NCBI RefSeq assembly: GCF_009796825.1
Contig: NZ_CP047030.1
Span: forward strand, 2,331,501 to 2,395,500
Source of the DNA: Algibacter sp. L3A6
GTDB taxonomy: Bacteria; Bacteroidota; Bacteroidia; Flavobacteriales; Flavobacteriaceae
DNA: 64,000 nucleotides
Reading direction: 5' to 3'
Position numbers and translations under genes: made by a program. The notes under the pieces were generated by a model, which worked only from the letters and a program-made list of their open reading frames with translations, had not been told where the DNA came from and searched no databases. Below are positions 27,474 to 36,131 of this stretch, piece by piece (the stretch's first letter is position 1; every line of letters starts with the position of its first letter).

Positions 27474-27662
27474 ATGAATTATATAAAAACAGGATTAATC
27501 ATTTCGACAATTATTATTTTTCTTTCTATAGTGTTTTTAGAGTATGATGTGCTAGGTGTTAATACCATTAAAGATGTTTTGGTAATTCCTGCATTCATTA
27601 TTAATATAGCTTTGATCTTTAAGGTTTTTAAGAAGAATAAACAAAATAGTGATGTTGTGTAG
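27474..27662 (+). CDS. Small two-helix membrane protein, similar in layout to its neighbour
   Basis: A 62-residue protein with two predicted membrane helices, a short linker (VLGVNTIKD) and a Lys/Asn-rich tail (KVFKKNKQNSD). Its layout matches the preceding 61-residue protein, but sequence identity is low by eye. It may be an old tandem duplicate or a two-subunit membrane pair. Function unknown. Confidence 0.5.
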   Translation: MNYIKTGLIISTIIIFLSIVFLEYDVLGVNTIKDVLVIPAFIINIALIFKVFKKNKQNSDVV

Positions 27663-27732
27663 GCTAATTAAATAAACATACAAACGCAACCTTTTTATCA
27701 AAACTTCATCTACAAAGCAAAATCTACTTCCG

Positions 27733-28020
27733 ATGAAAAACTTCCATTTACTTTTAGTATGCGTTACATTAATTTTCCAAAGCTGTAAAAGCGATGATTG
27801 TGGAGATTGCTTTACTCCTCCTCATAGTTTTATTTTCGAAATTGTAGACAAAGCGAGTGGCGAAAACGTATTTACCAATGGAACCTATGAGTCTGTTGAT
27901 ATCGAAATAACAGACCGTTTGAATGATAATGAAGGTATTGAGTAGTTTATGTTTATTTCAGAAGATAATATAAATCGAATTCAAATTGGTTCAATAGGTT
28001 GGGATACAGGAATTTTATAA
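27733..28020 (+). pseudogene. Broken lipoprotein gene (internal TAG)
   Basis: The frame opens with a lipobox leader (MKNFHLLLVCVTLIFQSC, Cys18) and a Cys-rich segment DDCGDC, and codes for 70 residues to an in-frame TAG at 27943-27945. The same frame continues open for 24 codons (FMFISEDNINRIQIGSIGWD) to a TAA at 28018. The continuation has the same protein-like composition, so the TAG probably interrupts a once longer lipoprotein gene that may also have lost its 3' part. The alternative is a genuine 70-residue lipoprotein. The family is not recognised. Confidence 0.55.
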
Positions 28021-28042
28021 AAATAGTATCTTGGGTAAATTT

Positions 28043-28636
28043 ATGGAACGATATATAATTATAATAAGCCTGATTAGTTGCAATTTTGTGAGTGCTCAAT
28101 TCTTCGATAATAAAGCCTTTTATTCCTCTGGTGAATTAAATTTTGGAAATTACATTGGTGTTGATTTAAATTTAAATTATGTTTATAAAGAAAAGTATTC
28201 ATTTATAATTGGATATACGGGTAACATTCGCAAGCCTAAATCACAGCCCAGTGATTATACTTCGGGATTAGCCGGAGTGTTTTCTTTTGGTTTGGCTAAT
28301 CCTCATGACCAGATGGAGAACTATAAAATAGGTGTTGGGAAAATCTATAAGCTCAATGAAAGCGGTACCATTAGGGTTAATATGTCTGTTGGAGTAGGTT
28401 ACACTACAATAAGAGAACCTGAGAATTGGCAAACAAAATCTGATACTTTTTTTGTAGAGAATTATACATGGAGCTATAAAGCTCAAAATACATTGAGTTT
28501 AATTCTTAATCCTAAATTAGAATTTCCGTTTACGAAGTTTTATGGGTTAACAATTTCTCCTATGGTGCAAATAAATAAAGACCGTACATATTTTGGAATA
28601 GGAGTAGGACAAATGATTGGGTTGTTAAGACCTTGA
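28043..28636 (+). CDS. Hypothetical outer membrane protein
   Basis: A 197-residue protein, taking the ATG at 28043, which opens a signal peptide (MERYIIIISLISCNFVSAQ). A TTG 12 bp upstream is less likely. The body has regular alternating strands with Gly and aromatic residues (FGNYIGVDLNLNYVY, FGIGVGQMIGLL), suggesting a small 8-stranded barrel. No family is recognised. It starts 22 bp after the broken lipoprotein frame and is the last accessory gene before the core pyruvate carboxylase locus. Confidence 0.6.
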   Translation: MERYIIIISLISCNFVSAQFFDNKAFYSSGELNFGNYIGVDLNLNYVYKEKYSFIIGYTGNIRKPKSQPSDYTSGLAGVFSFGLANPHDQMENYKIGVGKIYKLNESGTIRVNMSVGVGYTTIREPENWQTKSDTFFVENYTWSYKAQNTLSLILNPKLEFPFTKFYGLTISPMVQINKDRTYFGIGVGQMIGLLRP

Positions 28637-28804
28637 AAAAATAATGGAGTAAAAGTTGAGATGTTCTAGTTTTCTCCACGCCAATAAAAACACTCTTCCT
28701 CAATACACAACACATTAATTTTACCCCAAAATGATGCAAAATTAACAGATAAATAAGCATACAAATACATCAATTTCAGTGTTTTAAAAAACGGATGATG
28801 ACTA

Positions 28805-28812
28805 TACCTTTG
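28805..28812 (+). promoter_or_regulatory. Candidate Bacteroidota promoter -7 box TACCTTTG
   Basis: Matches TAnnTTTG. A GTTTT stretch lies 19 bp upstream (28781-28785) where the -33 TTTG/TTG element is expected. It would give a ~35-nt leader before the small gene at 28855. Confidence 0.4.
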
Positions 28813-28854
28813 TAGTGTAAAATATTCCAAAAAACAAGTCCAAATCTTAAAATT

Positions 28855-29007
28855 ATGTTTATATCTCAAGCTTACCACTGTTATCAAGTACTACACGAAG
28901 AAAAGAGTTCAATTTCAAAAACGAGTAAACAAGCAAATACCGATGTTAGTTTTTCTCAAAAATTAAAACAAGTGTTTAGTGTTAATAAGCGTGTATTTCA
29001 ATCGTAA
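28855..29007 (+). CDS. Possible 50-residue protein gene
   Basis: An ATG-to-TAA frame of 50 codons coding for a small, basic, Ser/Lys/Gln-rich soluble peptide starting MFISQAYHCYQVLHEEK. It has a promoter-like box 43 bp upstream and a strong terminator 20 bp downstream, so it forms a complete small transcription unit; that is the main support. No family is recognised. The RNA itself could be the functional product. Confidence 0.45.
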   Translation: MFISQAYHCYQVLHEEKSSISKTSKQANTDVSFSQKLKQVFSVNKRVFQS

Positions 29008-29027
29008 TAAATAGTATAATATATATA

Positions 29028-29083
29028 ATGCCCAAATTAGACTGTATGTGTAAAATACAGTTTAATTTGGGCATTTTTTTATT
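29028..29083 (+). terminator. Strong terminator after the 50-residue frame
   Basis: ATGCCCAAATTA and TAATTTGGGCAT, extended by ACTGTA/TACAGT, make a stem of about 18 bp with a short loop. It is followed by TTTTTTTATT on the plus strand. The minus side lacks a T run, so it serves the plus-strand unit best. Confidence 0.85.
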
Positions 29084-29097
29084 AAATAATGTTGTGT

Positions 29098-32000
29098 TTA
29101 TTCTAGAACAACAACAAGATCTTCTGAGTTTACCATAAAACCAGTTCTTAAAACAATTTTCTTAACGGTAGCATCGGTATTTGCTGTAATTGTTGTTTCC
29201 ATTTTCATGGCTTCAATAATAAATAACGGCTGATTTTTACTTACTTTTTCGCCTTTTTTAACCAAAATAGTAGAAAGCATACCTTGTAATGGCGCTCCAA
29301 TTTCGTTATCATCGCTTTTGTCGGCTTTCAAGTTTTCAACTTTATCAACTTTGATAGCGGTGTCTTTTATTTCAACACTTCGGCCTTGACCATTCACTTT
29401 AAAATAAACGGTTACAATACCATCTTCATTAGCTTTTCCTATGGAGTCTAAAGTAATAAGTAGCGTTTTTCCTTTATCGAGCTCAACAATGGTTTCTTCA
29501 CCAATTTCCATTCCGTAGAAAAAATTCTTGGTAGGCAAATTCATGAGATTATCGTATTTTAAATGCTTATTGAAAGCATCTGTGAAAACCTTAGGGTAGA
29601 GTTGATAAGATAGAAAATCGGTATAATCTATAGTTCTGCTTAAGTCGTGTTCAAATATTTTTTTGAAATCCTTGTATTCCTGATCTAGATCTAATGGCGG
29701 AATATGCGCATTTGGTCTGTCGGTATAAGGTTTTTGGTCTTTTAAAATTAATTTTTGCAACGCTTCCGGGAAACCGCCAACAGGTTGGCCAAGTTCACCT
29801 TTAAATAAATCTACAACCGATTGTGGAAACGAAATACTATCGCCGCGTTCAATAACATCTTGTATTGTTAAATTGTTGCTCACTAAGTATTGTGCCATAT
29901 CTCCAACTACTTTGGAACTTGGTGTTACTTTTACAATATCGCCGAAAAGGGTGTTTACTTCGCCGTACATTTTAGTAATTTCATGAAAACGACTTTCTAA
30001 ACCTAATGCTTGTGCTTGTGGTTTTAAGTTTGAATATTGCCCGCCAGGAATTTCATGTTTAAAGACTTCGCCAGATCCGGCTTTTAAACCCGATTCAAAC
30101 GGGTAGTAATAGTCTCTTACGGTTTCCCAATAGTTAGAATATTCATTTAAAGAATCAATATTTATACTGCTGGCTCTATCTTGAAACTTCATCATCTCTA
30201 CTACAGAGTTAAAGTTTGGCTGAGATGTTAATCCGGATAAACCACCAAGTGCCACATCTACAACATCTACACCAGCTTCAATAGCTTTTAAATAAGTAGC
30301 AGACTGTATTGATGAGGTGTCATGTGTATGTAAATGGATCGGGATTTTAAGTTCAGATTTTAATGCTGAAATTAATTCGTAGGCTGCATAAGGTTTTAGT
30401 AAACCAGCCATATCTTTCACACCTAAAATATGAGCGCCTGCATTTTCAATTTCTTTGGCAAGATTAACGTAATATTTTAAGTTGTATTTTGTGTTTTCTG
30501 GATTTAAAATATCATTGGTGTAGCAAATAGAACCTTCGGCTAAACCGTTTGTTCTAGTACGTACGTGCTCGATACATGGGCCAAGAGATTTCATCCAGTT
30601 AAGTGAATCGAAAATTCTAAAAACATCCACACCATTTTCCCACGCTTGTTCTACAAATTCACCAATTAAATTATCGGAATATGCTTTGTAGCCCACACCA
30701 TTAGATCCGCGAATAAGCATTTGTAGTAAAAGGTTTGGCATCGCTTTGCGTAGCATGCGTAAACGTTCCCATGGGTTTTCTTGTAAAAAACGTAAGCAAA
30801 CATCAAAGGTGGCACCACCCCAAACTTCCATACTGAAAATATCTGGATGATTTTTGGCATAACCTTCGGCAACCTTTAGCATGTCGTAAGTTCGCATACG
30901 TGTAGCTAATAAACTTTGGTGTGCATCGCGCATTGTAGTATCGGTAAAATGAACTTTTTTTTCATTCATTAACCATTGAGAAAATTTTTCGGGACCGAGT
31001 TTTGAAAGTAAATCTTTTGTGCCTTCAGGAAAACGAGCATCGGGATCAAATTTTGGAACTTTTGGTTTTATAAACGTTTTAGAATGATCTACTTTTTTAA
31101 CATCAGGATTTCCGTTTACAATAACATCACCTAAATAAGTAATGAGTTTTGTAGCTCTATTTCTAGGTGCTTTAAATATGAATAAATCCGGATTGGCTTT
31201 AATAAAGTTAACGGTAACTTTACCTTGTCTAAAAGTATCATGTTTTAAAATATTGTCTAGAAAAGGCATATTGGTTTTTACACCACGAATTCTAAACTCT
31301 GCCAAGGCTCTACGTATTTTTCTACTCGCACCATCTAACGTTCTACTATTCGCTGTTACTTTAACTAGCATAGAATCAAAAAATGGCGAAATAGTAGCAC
31401 CTTGATAAATACTACCGGCATCTAAGCGAATACCAAAACCTGAAGCACTCCTGTAGGCTGATACCGTGCCGTAATCGGGTTTAAAATCATTTTGCGGGTC
31501 TTCGGTTGTAATTCGGCATTGCAACGCGTAACCGTTTATTTGAATAGATTCTTGATTTGGTATTTTTATTTGCTCGTCGGCCAGTTTATAACCGCCAGCA
31601 ATAAATATTTGTGTTTTTATTAAATCGATGTTTGTAATAACCTCCGTAACGGTATGCTCAACTTGTACACGCGGGTTTACTTCAATAAAGTAAATAGAAT
31701 CATCATCGTCTACTAAAAACTCAACAGTACCAATGTTATTATAGTTTACGGCTTTACAAATTTTAATGGCATAGTTGTAAAGTGCTTGCTTGGTTTCATC
31801 TTTTAAACCGTAAGATGGAGCAAACTCGATTACCTTTTGGTAGCGTCTTTGTACTGAGCAATCGCGCTCAAATAAATGCACGGTATTGCCAAAGCTATCG
31901 GCAACAATTTGAATTTCGATATGCTTAGGGTTTTCTACAAATTTTTCAAGAAAAACGGTATCGTCTCCAAAAGCATTTAAGGCTTCGCGTTTACTTTCAT

Positions 32001-32550
32001 TAAAAGCACCTTTAAGTTCGTCTTCTTTTCTAATAACGCGCATACCACGACCACCGCCGCCAGAAGCCGCTTTTAGCATAACAGGATAACCAATTATTTT
32101 AGCTTCGGAAATTGCTACGTTAATATCTGTCAAAGGTTTTTCATTACTTTGAATAATAGGAATATTATTTTCAACAGCCACTGTTTTAGCCGTAATTTTA
32201 TCACCTAAAGCTTTTAAAACAGAAACTTTCGGGCCAATAAAAATAATGCCGTTATCTTCACAAGCTTGTGCGAAATCTGCGTTTTCAGATAAAAAACCAT
32301 ACCCCGGATGTATGGCATCGGCTCCATTTTTTGATGCTATTTTTATAATAGCATCAATATTTAAATATGGTTTTAAAGGTTCGTTGTCTTCTCCAATTTG
32401 GTAAGATTCGTCTGCCTTGTATCGGTGTAAAGAGTAGCGGTCTTCAAAAGTATAAATTCCTACTGTTTTTATGCTTATTTCCGTACAAGCTCTAAAAATT
32501 CTAATGGCAATTTCACCTCTATTGGCTACTAGTATTTTTTTTATTTTCAA
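29098..32550 (-). CDS. pyc: Pyruvate carboxylase
   Basis: A biotin enzyme that makes oxaloacetate from pyruvate, bicarbonate and ATP. The full 1150 residues are present. Order: biotin carboxylase domain (residues 1-450; VANRGEIAIRI, GYPVMLKAASGGGGRGM, YFIEVNPRVQVEHTVTE), carboxyltransferase domain (~530-1000; FTDTTMRDAHQSLLATRMR, EVWGGATFDVCLRFL), then a C-terminal biotin carrier domain with EAMKMETT, where the Lys is biotinylated. It is transcribed alone and replenishes the TCA cycle. The start lies near a ~195-bp divergent region shared with the phosphatase gene. Confidence 0.97.
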   Translation of the reverse strand: MKIKKILVANRGEIAIRIFRACTEISIKTVGIYTFEDRYSLHRYKADESYQIGEDNEPLKPYLNIDAIIKIASKNGADAIHPGYGFLSENADFAQACEDNGIIFIGPKVSVLKALGDKITAKTVAVENNIPIIQSNEKPLTDINVAISEAKIIGYPVMLKAASGGGGRGMRVIRKEDELKGAFNESKREALNAFGDDTVFLEKFVENPKHIEIQIVADSFGNTVHLFERDCSVQRRYQKVIEFAPSYGLKDETKQALYNYAIKICKAVNYNNIGTVEFLVDDDDSIYFIEVNPRVQVEHTVTEVITNIDLIKTQIFIAGGYKLADEQIKIPNQESIQINGYALQCRITTEDPQNDFKPDYGTVSAYRSASGFGIRLDAGSIYQGATISPFFDSMLVKVTANSRTLDGASRKIRRALAEFRIRGVKTNMPFLDNILKHDTFRQGKVTVNFIKANPDLFIFKAPRNRATKLITYLGDVIVNGNPDVKKVDHSKTFIKPKVPKFDPDARFPEGTKDLLSKLGPEKFSQWLMNEKKVHFTDTTMRDAHQSLLATRMRTYDMLKVAEGYAKNHPDIFSMEVWGGATFDVCLRFLQENPWERLRMLRKAMPNLLLQMLIRGSNGVGYKAYSDNLIGEFVEQAWENGVDVFRIFDSLNWMKSLGPCIEHVRTRTNGLAEGSICYTNDILNPENTKYNLKYYVNLAKEIENAGAHILGVKDMAGLLKPYAAYELISALKSELKIPIHLHTHDTSSIQSATYLKAIEAGVDVVDVALGGLSGLTSQPNFNSVVEMMKFQDRASSINIDSLNEYSNYWETVRDYYYPFESGLKAGSGEVFKHEIPGGQYSNLKPQAQALGLESRFHEITKMYGEVNTLFGDIVKVTPSSKVVGDMAQYLVSNNLTIQDVIERGDSISFPQSVVDLFKGELGQPVGGFPEALQKLILKDQKPYTDRPNAHIPPLDLDQEYKDFKKIFEHDLSRTIDYTDFLSYQLYPKVFTDAFNKHLKYDNLMNLPTKNFFYGMEIGEETIVELDKGKTLLITLDSIGKANEDGIVTVYFKVNGQGRSVEIKDTAIKVDKVENLKADKSDDNEIGAPLQGMLSTILVKKGEKVSKNQPLFIIEAMKMETTITANTDATVKKIVLRTGFMVNSEDLVVVLE

Positions 32551-32720
32551 GGTTGTTTCGTGTTTAGTTTGTTTGGTATTAAATATAGCTAAATTATTTG
32601 TAATATATTTCTTTGATAAGTTTTATAATTAATACAAAAAAAGAGTTTTAGCTATTAAACCGTTAGATGATTTTTAATCTAAATTTAATCTTACAATTTT
32701 TTAAATAATTTATATTCCGT

Positions 32721-32728
32721 TAGCTTTG
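32721..32728 (+). promoter_or_regulatory. Candidate promoter -7 box TAGCTTTG
   Basis: Matches TAnnTTTG and lies 18 bp before the phosphatase ATG. A T-rich stretch at about 32697-32702 is at the right distance for a weak -33 element. The leader would be very short. Confidence 0.4.
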
Positions 32729-32745
32729 CTTAAAAAGGAAAATAC

Positions 32746-33477
32746 ATGCGTACAATAGCAATTGGAGATATTCACGGTGGGTTAAAAGGTTTGGTTCAGC
32801 TTTTAAATAAGTTAGAAGTTAAGGATGAAGATGAACTTATTTTTATGGGCGACTACGTAGATGGTTGGAGTGAGTCGGCTCAGGTTGTACAGTTTTTAAT
32901 TGAATTGTCACAAAAAATAACATGTGTTTTCATTAAAGGTAATCATGATGTTTGGTGTGAAGAATGGTTGGAGACTGGAGAGGTAAACATGACGTGGTAT
33001 ATACATGGAGGCATGGAAACGATGGCGAGTTATGATGATTTTTCAGATGAAGAAAAAACAGCGCACCTAGCCTTCTTTAGAAAACTTAAATTATATCATT
33101 TAGATGATCAAAATCGATTGTTTTTACACGCCGGATTTACATCTATGCATGGCGTAGAGAAAGAAGTGCATAAACCTGCGCTGTATTTCGATAGAACACT
33201 TTGGGAACTTGCTTTGGCCATGGATAATAACTTAGATACTAAATCGTATTTCTACCCAAATAGATTAAAGCACTATCACGAAATTTATATAGGGCACACA
33301 CCAACAACTAATTTTAAATGCGATATTCCAATGAATGCTATAAACATCTGGAATGTAGATACCGGAGCAGCTTTTAAAGGTAGAATTACAGGTATGGATA
33401 TTGAAACCAAAACGTTTTTACAAAGTGATCCTGTTTACACCTTATACCCAAATGAAAAGGGTCGTAATAAGGATTAG
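32746..33477 (+). CDS. Metallophosphoesterase, PP2A-like serine/threonine phosphatase family
   Basis: A 243-residue cytoplasmic phosphatase with every metal-site motif intact: GDIHGG (residues 7-12), GDYVDGW, GNHDVW, HAGFTS and GHTPT. It is close to the bacterial PrpA/ApaH-type branch of the calcineurin-like superfamily. The substrate (phosphoprotein or dinucleotide) is unknown. It is monocistronic and divergent from pyc. It contrasts with the second metallophosphoesterase in the window (40150-40980), which has lost motif I. Confidence 0.88.
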   Translation: MRTIAIGDIHGGLKGLVQLLNKLEVKDEDELIFMGDYVDGWSESAQVVQFLIELSQKITCVFIKGNHDVWCEEWLETGEVNMTWYIHGGMETMASYDDFSDEEKTAHLAFFRKLKLYHLDDQNRLFLHAGFTSMHGVEKEVHKPALYFDRTLWELALAMDNNLDTKSYFYPNRLKHYHEIYIGHTPTTNFKCDIPMNAINIWNVDTGAAFKGRITGMDIETKTFLQSDPVYTLYPNEKGRNKD

Positions 33478-33507
33478 TTATTACATCCTTTTTTGAAAAA
33501 TAGTTAT

Positions 33508-33690
33508 GTCATGTCGACTTAAGAAGACATCGCATAATATTGACTTTCATTATAAATGTAGAAGAAACCAACAGCGAAGAACATCGCAGTATATAGTTTT
33601 GTTATTTATTATAAAAGTCATGTAGACAAAGGAGACACCACATAACGGTGGTTTTAATTCCTCATGAGATGTTTCCTTTGTCGACATGAC
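33508..33690. repeat. Intergenic inverted-repeat element
   Basis: GTCATGTAGACAAAGGAGACA (from 33617) and TGTTTCCTTTGTCGACATGAC (ending 33690) form a long imperfect stem around an AT-rich loop. A partial third copy, GTCATGTCGACTTAAGAAGACATCGCAT, lies at 33508-33535. It fills the convergent gap between the phosphatase and the 507-residue protein gene. It looks like a REP or MITE-like dispersed element and may also act as a terminator. Confidence 0.6.
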
Positions 33691-33708
33691 AAAAAGTGTT
33701 TTATTTTT

Positions 33709-35232
33709 TTACTCTAAACTTTTAAAATCTTTAATAGCTTGGTTAGGCTCAATAACATTATAACCTTTCCAAAATTCCGGATCGTATTTTGGTAAATACA
33801 CGGGTGTTACTTCTGGTTTTTCTTTAAAGTCGTTAAAAACAACTTCTGTTATTTGTTCGTTTTCAAAAACAATTAATTCACTTTTTTCCTTAATTGCCAT
33901 TATAAAATGAATATCAGTGTCCAATTCGTTTTGTTTACGTCTGCCTTTAACGTGTTTGTTTTTTTCAATAATGGTTAATGGGCGTTTAATTCCAAATTGG
34001 CTGCCTTCTTCAACTTCGGCATATTTTAAAGTATATTTTTCTGCTTCGTTTTTAGAATAAATAAGGGTTCCTTTTTTTAGGTTTCTTGTGTGCGATAAGC
34101 CAAATAATTTAAAACTATTAAGGGTTTTTACGTTTTCGTAATCTATTCTAACAATCGCAAAATCATCAGTGTTTACATAAATTGTACCTTTAAAATCTTC
34201 TTTTCGTTTTGGTGTAAAAGTTATTTTATAAACAAACTCATCATTTAAAAAACTATAATCTTCCACTTTAAATTCAAAACGATTTTGCTTTTCCAAAAAA
34301 TTTAAATCGCTGTCTTCAAAAATAAAACTACCATGCTCAAGTTTCGCAATAGCCGATTTACGGTAATTAGCAAAATCTTTTTTACGTTCAGCTTCTTTCT
34401 TCTTTTCTTCTGCGAGCATGGCTTCGGTTTTTTCAACCTCTTCCTTATGCTCACCGTAATCAAAAGCGGTAGAGTCTATATCGGTTTTTACACCAAATAA
34501 GCCCGATTTAATTTTGAAATAAGAATCACGTTTTACATTTTCTTTCAAAATAGTATTTAGTTTTTCTTCGTAGGTCTCAAAACTCATTTCTGCGCTTTTA
34601 TCATATAGATGAGACGCCTTAATAATATCTATTTTTTGCTTATCCTTTTTACCTGGTATACCGTATGAGTTTGCTAGAAGCTCAGTGTAATCGTCTGCGT
34701 TTTTCGGTATGGCAGCAATTAAACTATCTATAAATTGTTGATTAAATTCAGGAATAGTCGATTCGTTGACCTCAACATCACTTTTTATTAAATTTTGAAA
34801 CGATGAAGCGCGGTAAAATAATTTTCTTTTAATAAAATTATGATCATAATTGTTTTCCAAGTTTTCTTGTACTTTTTCAATAATTTCCTCTGGAGTGTAA
34901 TTTTTGTTAGAAACTAAAACCTCATCTAATTCCATAGCTTTTGTGCTTAGAAAAACAATGCTGTCTTTAAAGTTTTTAGCGAGAAATTGTTTGGTTTCGT
35001 AACCTAAACATCTAATTTTTAAAGAATCTTGCTTGGCCGATTTTTTATTCAAATAAATAAGAAAATCTCCATTGGCATTACTAATAACACCCGAGTTATC
35101 ATTAATAGAAATAGTAGCATACGGAATAGGTTCTTGCGTAAGAGAATCTAAAATTTTGGCACTAAGTGATTCTTGTGAGTGGCCGTAAATAGATAGTAAA
35201 CCGATGGCAATAAAAATGTAGAAATGTTTCAT
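33709..35232 (-). CDS. Exported carboxypeptidase-regulatory-like domain protein
   Basis: A 507-residue protein with a signal peptide ending YGHSQ. It has an N-terminal CarboxypepD_reg-like beta-sandwich (residues ~22-100: AKILDSLTQEPIPYATISI ... IRCLGYETK). A middle helical region includes a charged coiled coil (EEKKKEAERKKDF), and a C-terminal beta-rich part contains YVNTDDFAIVRIDYE. The last part resembles the outer-membrane-lipoprotein carrier-type folds of related Bacteroidota proteins (weak). The role is unknown, probably in the envelope. It is monocistronic, with a 190-bp upstream gap before the arsenosugar-type cluster ends. Confidence 0.75.
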   Translation of the reverse strand: MKHFYIFIAIGLLSIYGHSQESLSAKILDSLTQEPIPYATISINDNSGVISNANGDFLIYLNKKSAKQDSLKIRCLGYETKQFLAKNFKDSIVFLSTKAMELDEVLVSNKNYTPEEIIEKVQENLENNYDHNFIKRKLFYRASSFQNLIKSDVEVNESTIPEFNQQFIDSLIAAIPKNADDYTELLANSYGIPGKKDKQKIDIIKASHLYDKSAEMSFETYEEKLNTILKENVKRDSYFKIKSGLFGVKTDIDSTAFDYGEHKEEVEKTEAMLAEEKKKEAERKKDFANYRKSAIAKLEHGSFIFEDSDLNFLEKQNRFEFKVEDYSFLNDEFVYKITFTPKRKEDFKGTIYVNTDDFAIVRIDYENVKTLNSFKLFGLSHTRNLKKGTLIYSKNEAEKYTLKYAEVEEGSQFGIKRPLTIIEKNKHVKGRRKQNELDTDIHFIMAIKEKSELIVFENEQITEVVFNDFKEKPEVTPVYLPKYDPEFWKGYNVIEPNQAIKDFKSLE

Positions 35233-35423
35233 GTATCTTGTTGTTTCTTATAAAAGTAGACGAATTACCGAACCATTTGTAACATTTAATTTTTCTTTAA
35301 GTGAATTTTATAAGTTTTTAACACGGTATTAAAACTCTGTTAAACAAGATGGTGTAACAGGATTTAGCCTTATTTTATTTTGAAATAAAAAATGAAATTA
35401 GAATCAATTAGAGATGAATTTGT

Positions 35424-36131
35424 CTAACTATTCTGTGCCGCAATATGCTTTAAATAGTAGCGGTTTAGTTTTTCTGGAGAAGCACCAAGACGCTTTTTTA
35501 AATGAATAGCCCAGAAATGAAATTGAAGCTTACAAATACCATGACTGTTGTATTTTCTAGCTGAGGTTGTTAGCCAGTCTTGCAGCACAACAAATTGCTT
35601 ACGTTGGTATAATTTGGCAATAAAATCATTGTCTTCGTATATGGTGAAATTTTCATCAAAGCCACCAATATCTTTGAAAAGAGAGTGAGTAACAAATAAG
35701 CTTTGATCGCCGCCACGGCACACTTGCCAGTTAAACTGCGTAAACCAACTCGCGAGTTTTAACCACCAATGGTTGGAATCGAATTTCATTTTAAAACAAC
35801 CTGCAGCGTTGCCGTTTTCTATTGCCGATAATATAAGTTGATCATATCTATTTGGCGGGAAAGAATCGGCATGTAGAAAGTATAGAATATTACCGTTAGC
35901 CTCACTTGCTCCAAGATTCATTTGTTTGGCACGACCTTTATCAGCACTTAAAACTTTAATATTTAATCCTAAGTTTTTAATTATTGGTATCGTGCCATCG
36001 GTACTACCACCATCGACCACAATAATTTCTGAAATATTGTTTAAAGCAGAACAATCGATAAGATGAAACAACAAGTTTTCAATCGTCTCAGCTTCATTTA
36101 AAACAGGAATTATAATGGAGATTTTATTCAT
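35424..36131 (-). CDS. GT2 glycosyltransferase, rSAM/selenodomain-associated type (TIGR04283)
   Basis: A 235-residue GT-A enzyme: IIPVLNEAETIENL at the start, VVDGGSTDGT, LHADSFPP (DxD-like site) and GGFDENFTIYEDNDF. It fits the transferase-2 family that occurs with the ArsS-type radical SAM enzyme (TIGR04283). It overlaps the DUF547 gene by 8 bp and is the last gene of the 13-gene minus-strand run. In an arsenosugar pathway it could add the aglycone or link the arsenic ribose to an acceptor (inference). Confidence 0.85.
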   Translation of the reverse strand: MNKISIIIPVLNEAETIENLLFHLIDCSALNNISEIIVVDGGSTDGTIPIIKNLGLNIKVLSADKGRAKQMNLGASEANGNILYFLHADSFPPNRYDQLILSAIENGNAAGCFKMKFDSNHWWLKLASWFTQFNWQVCRGGDQSLFVTHSLFKDIGGFDENFTIYEDNDFIAKLYQRKQFVVLQDWLTTSARKYNSHGICKLQFHFWAIHLKKRLGASPEKLNRYYLKHIAAQNS

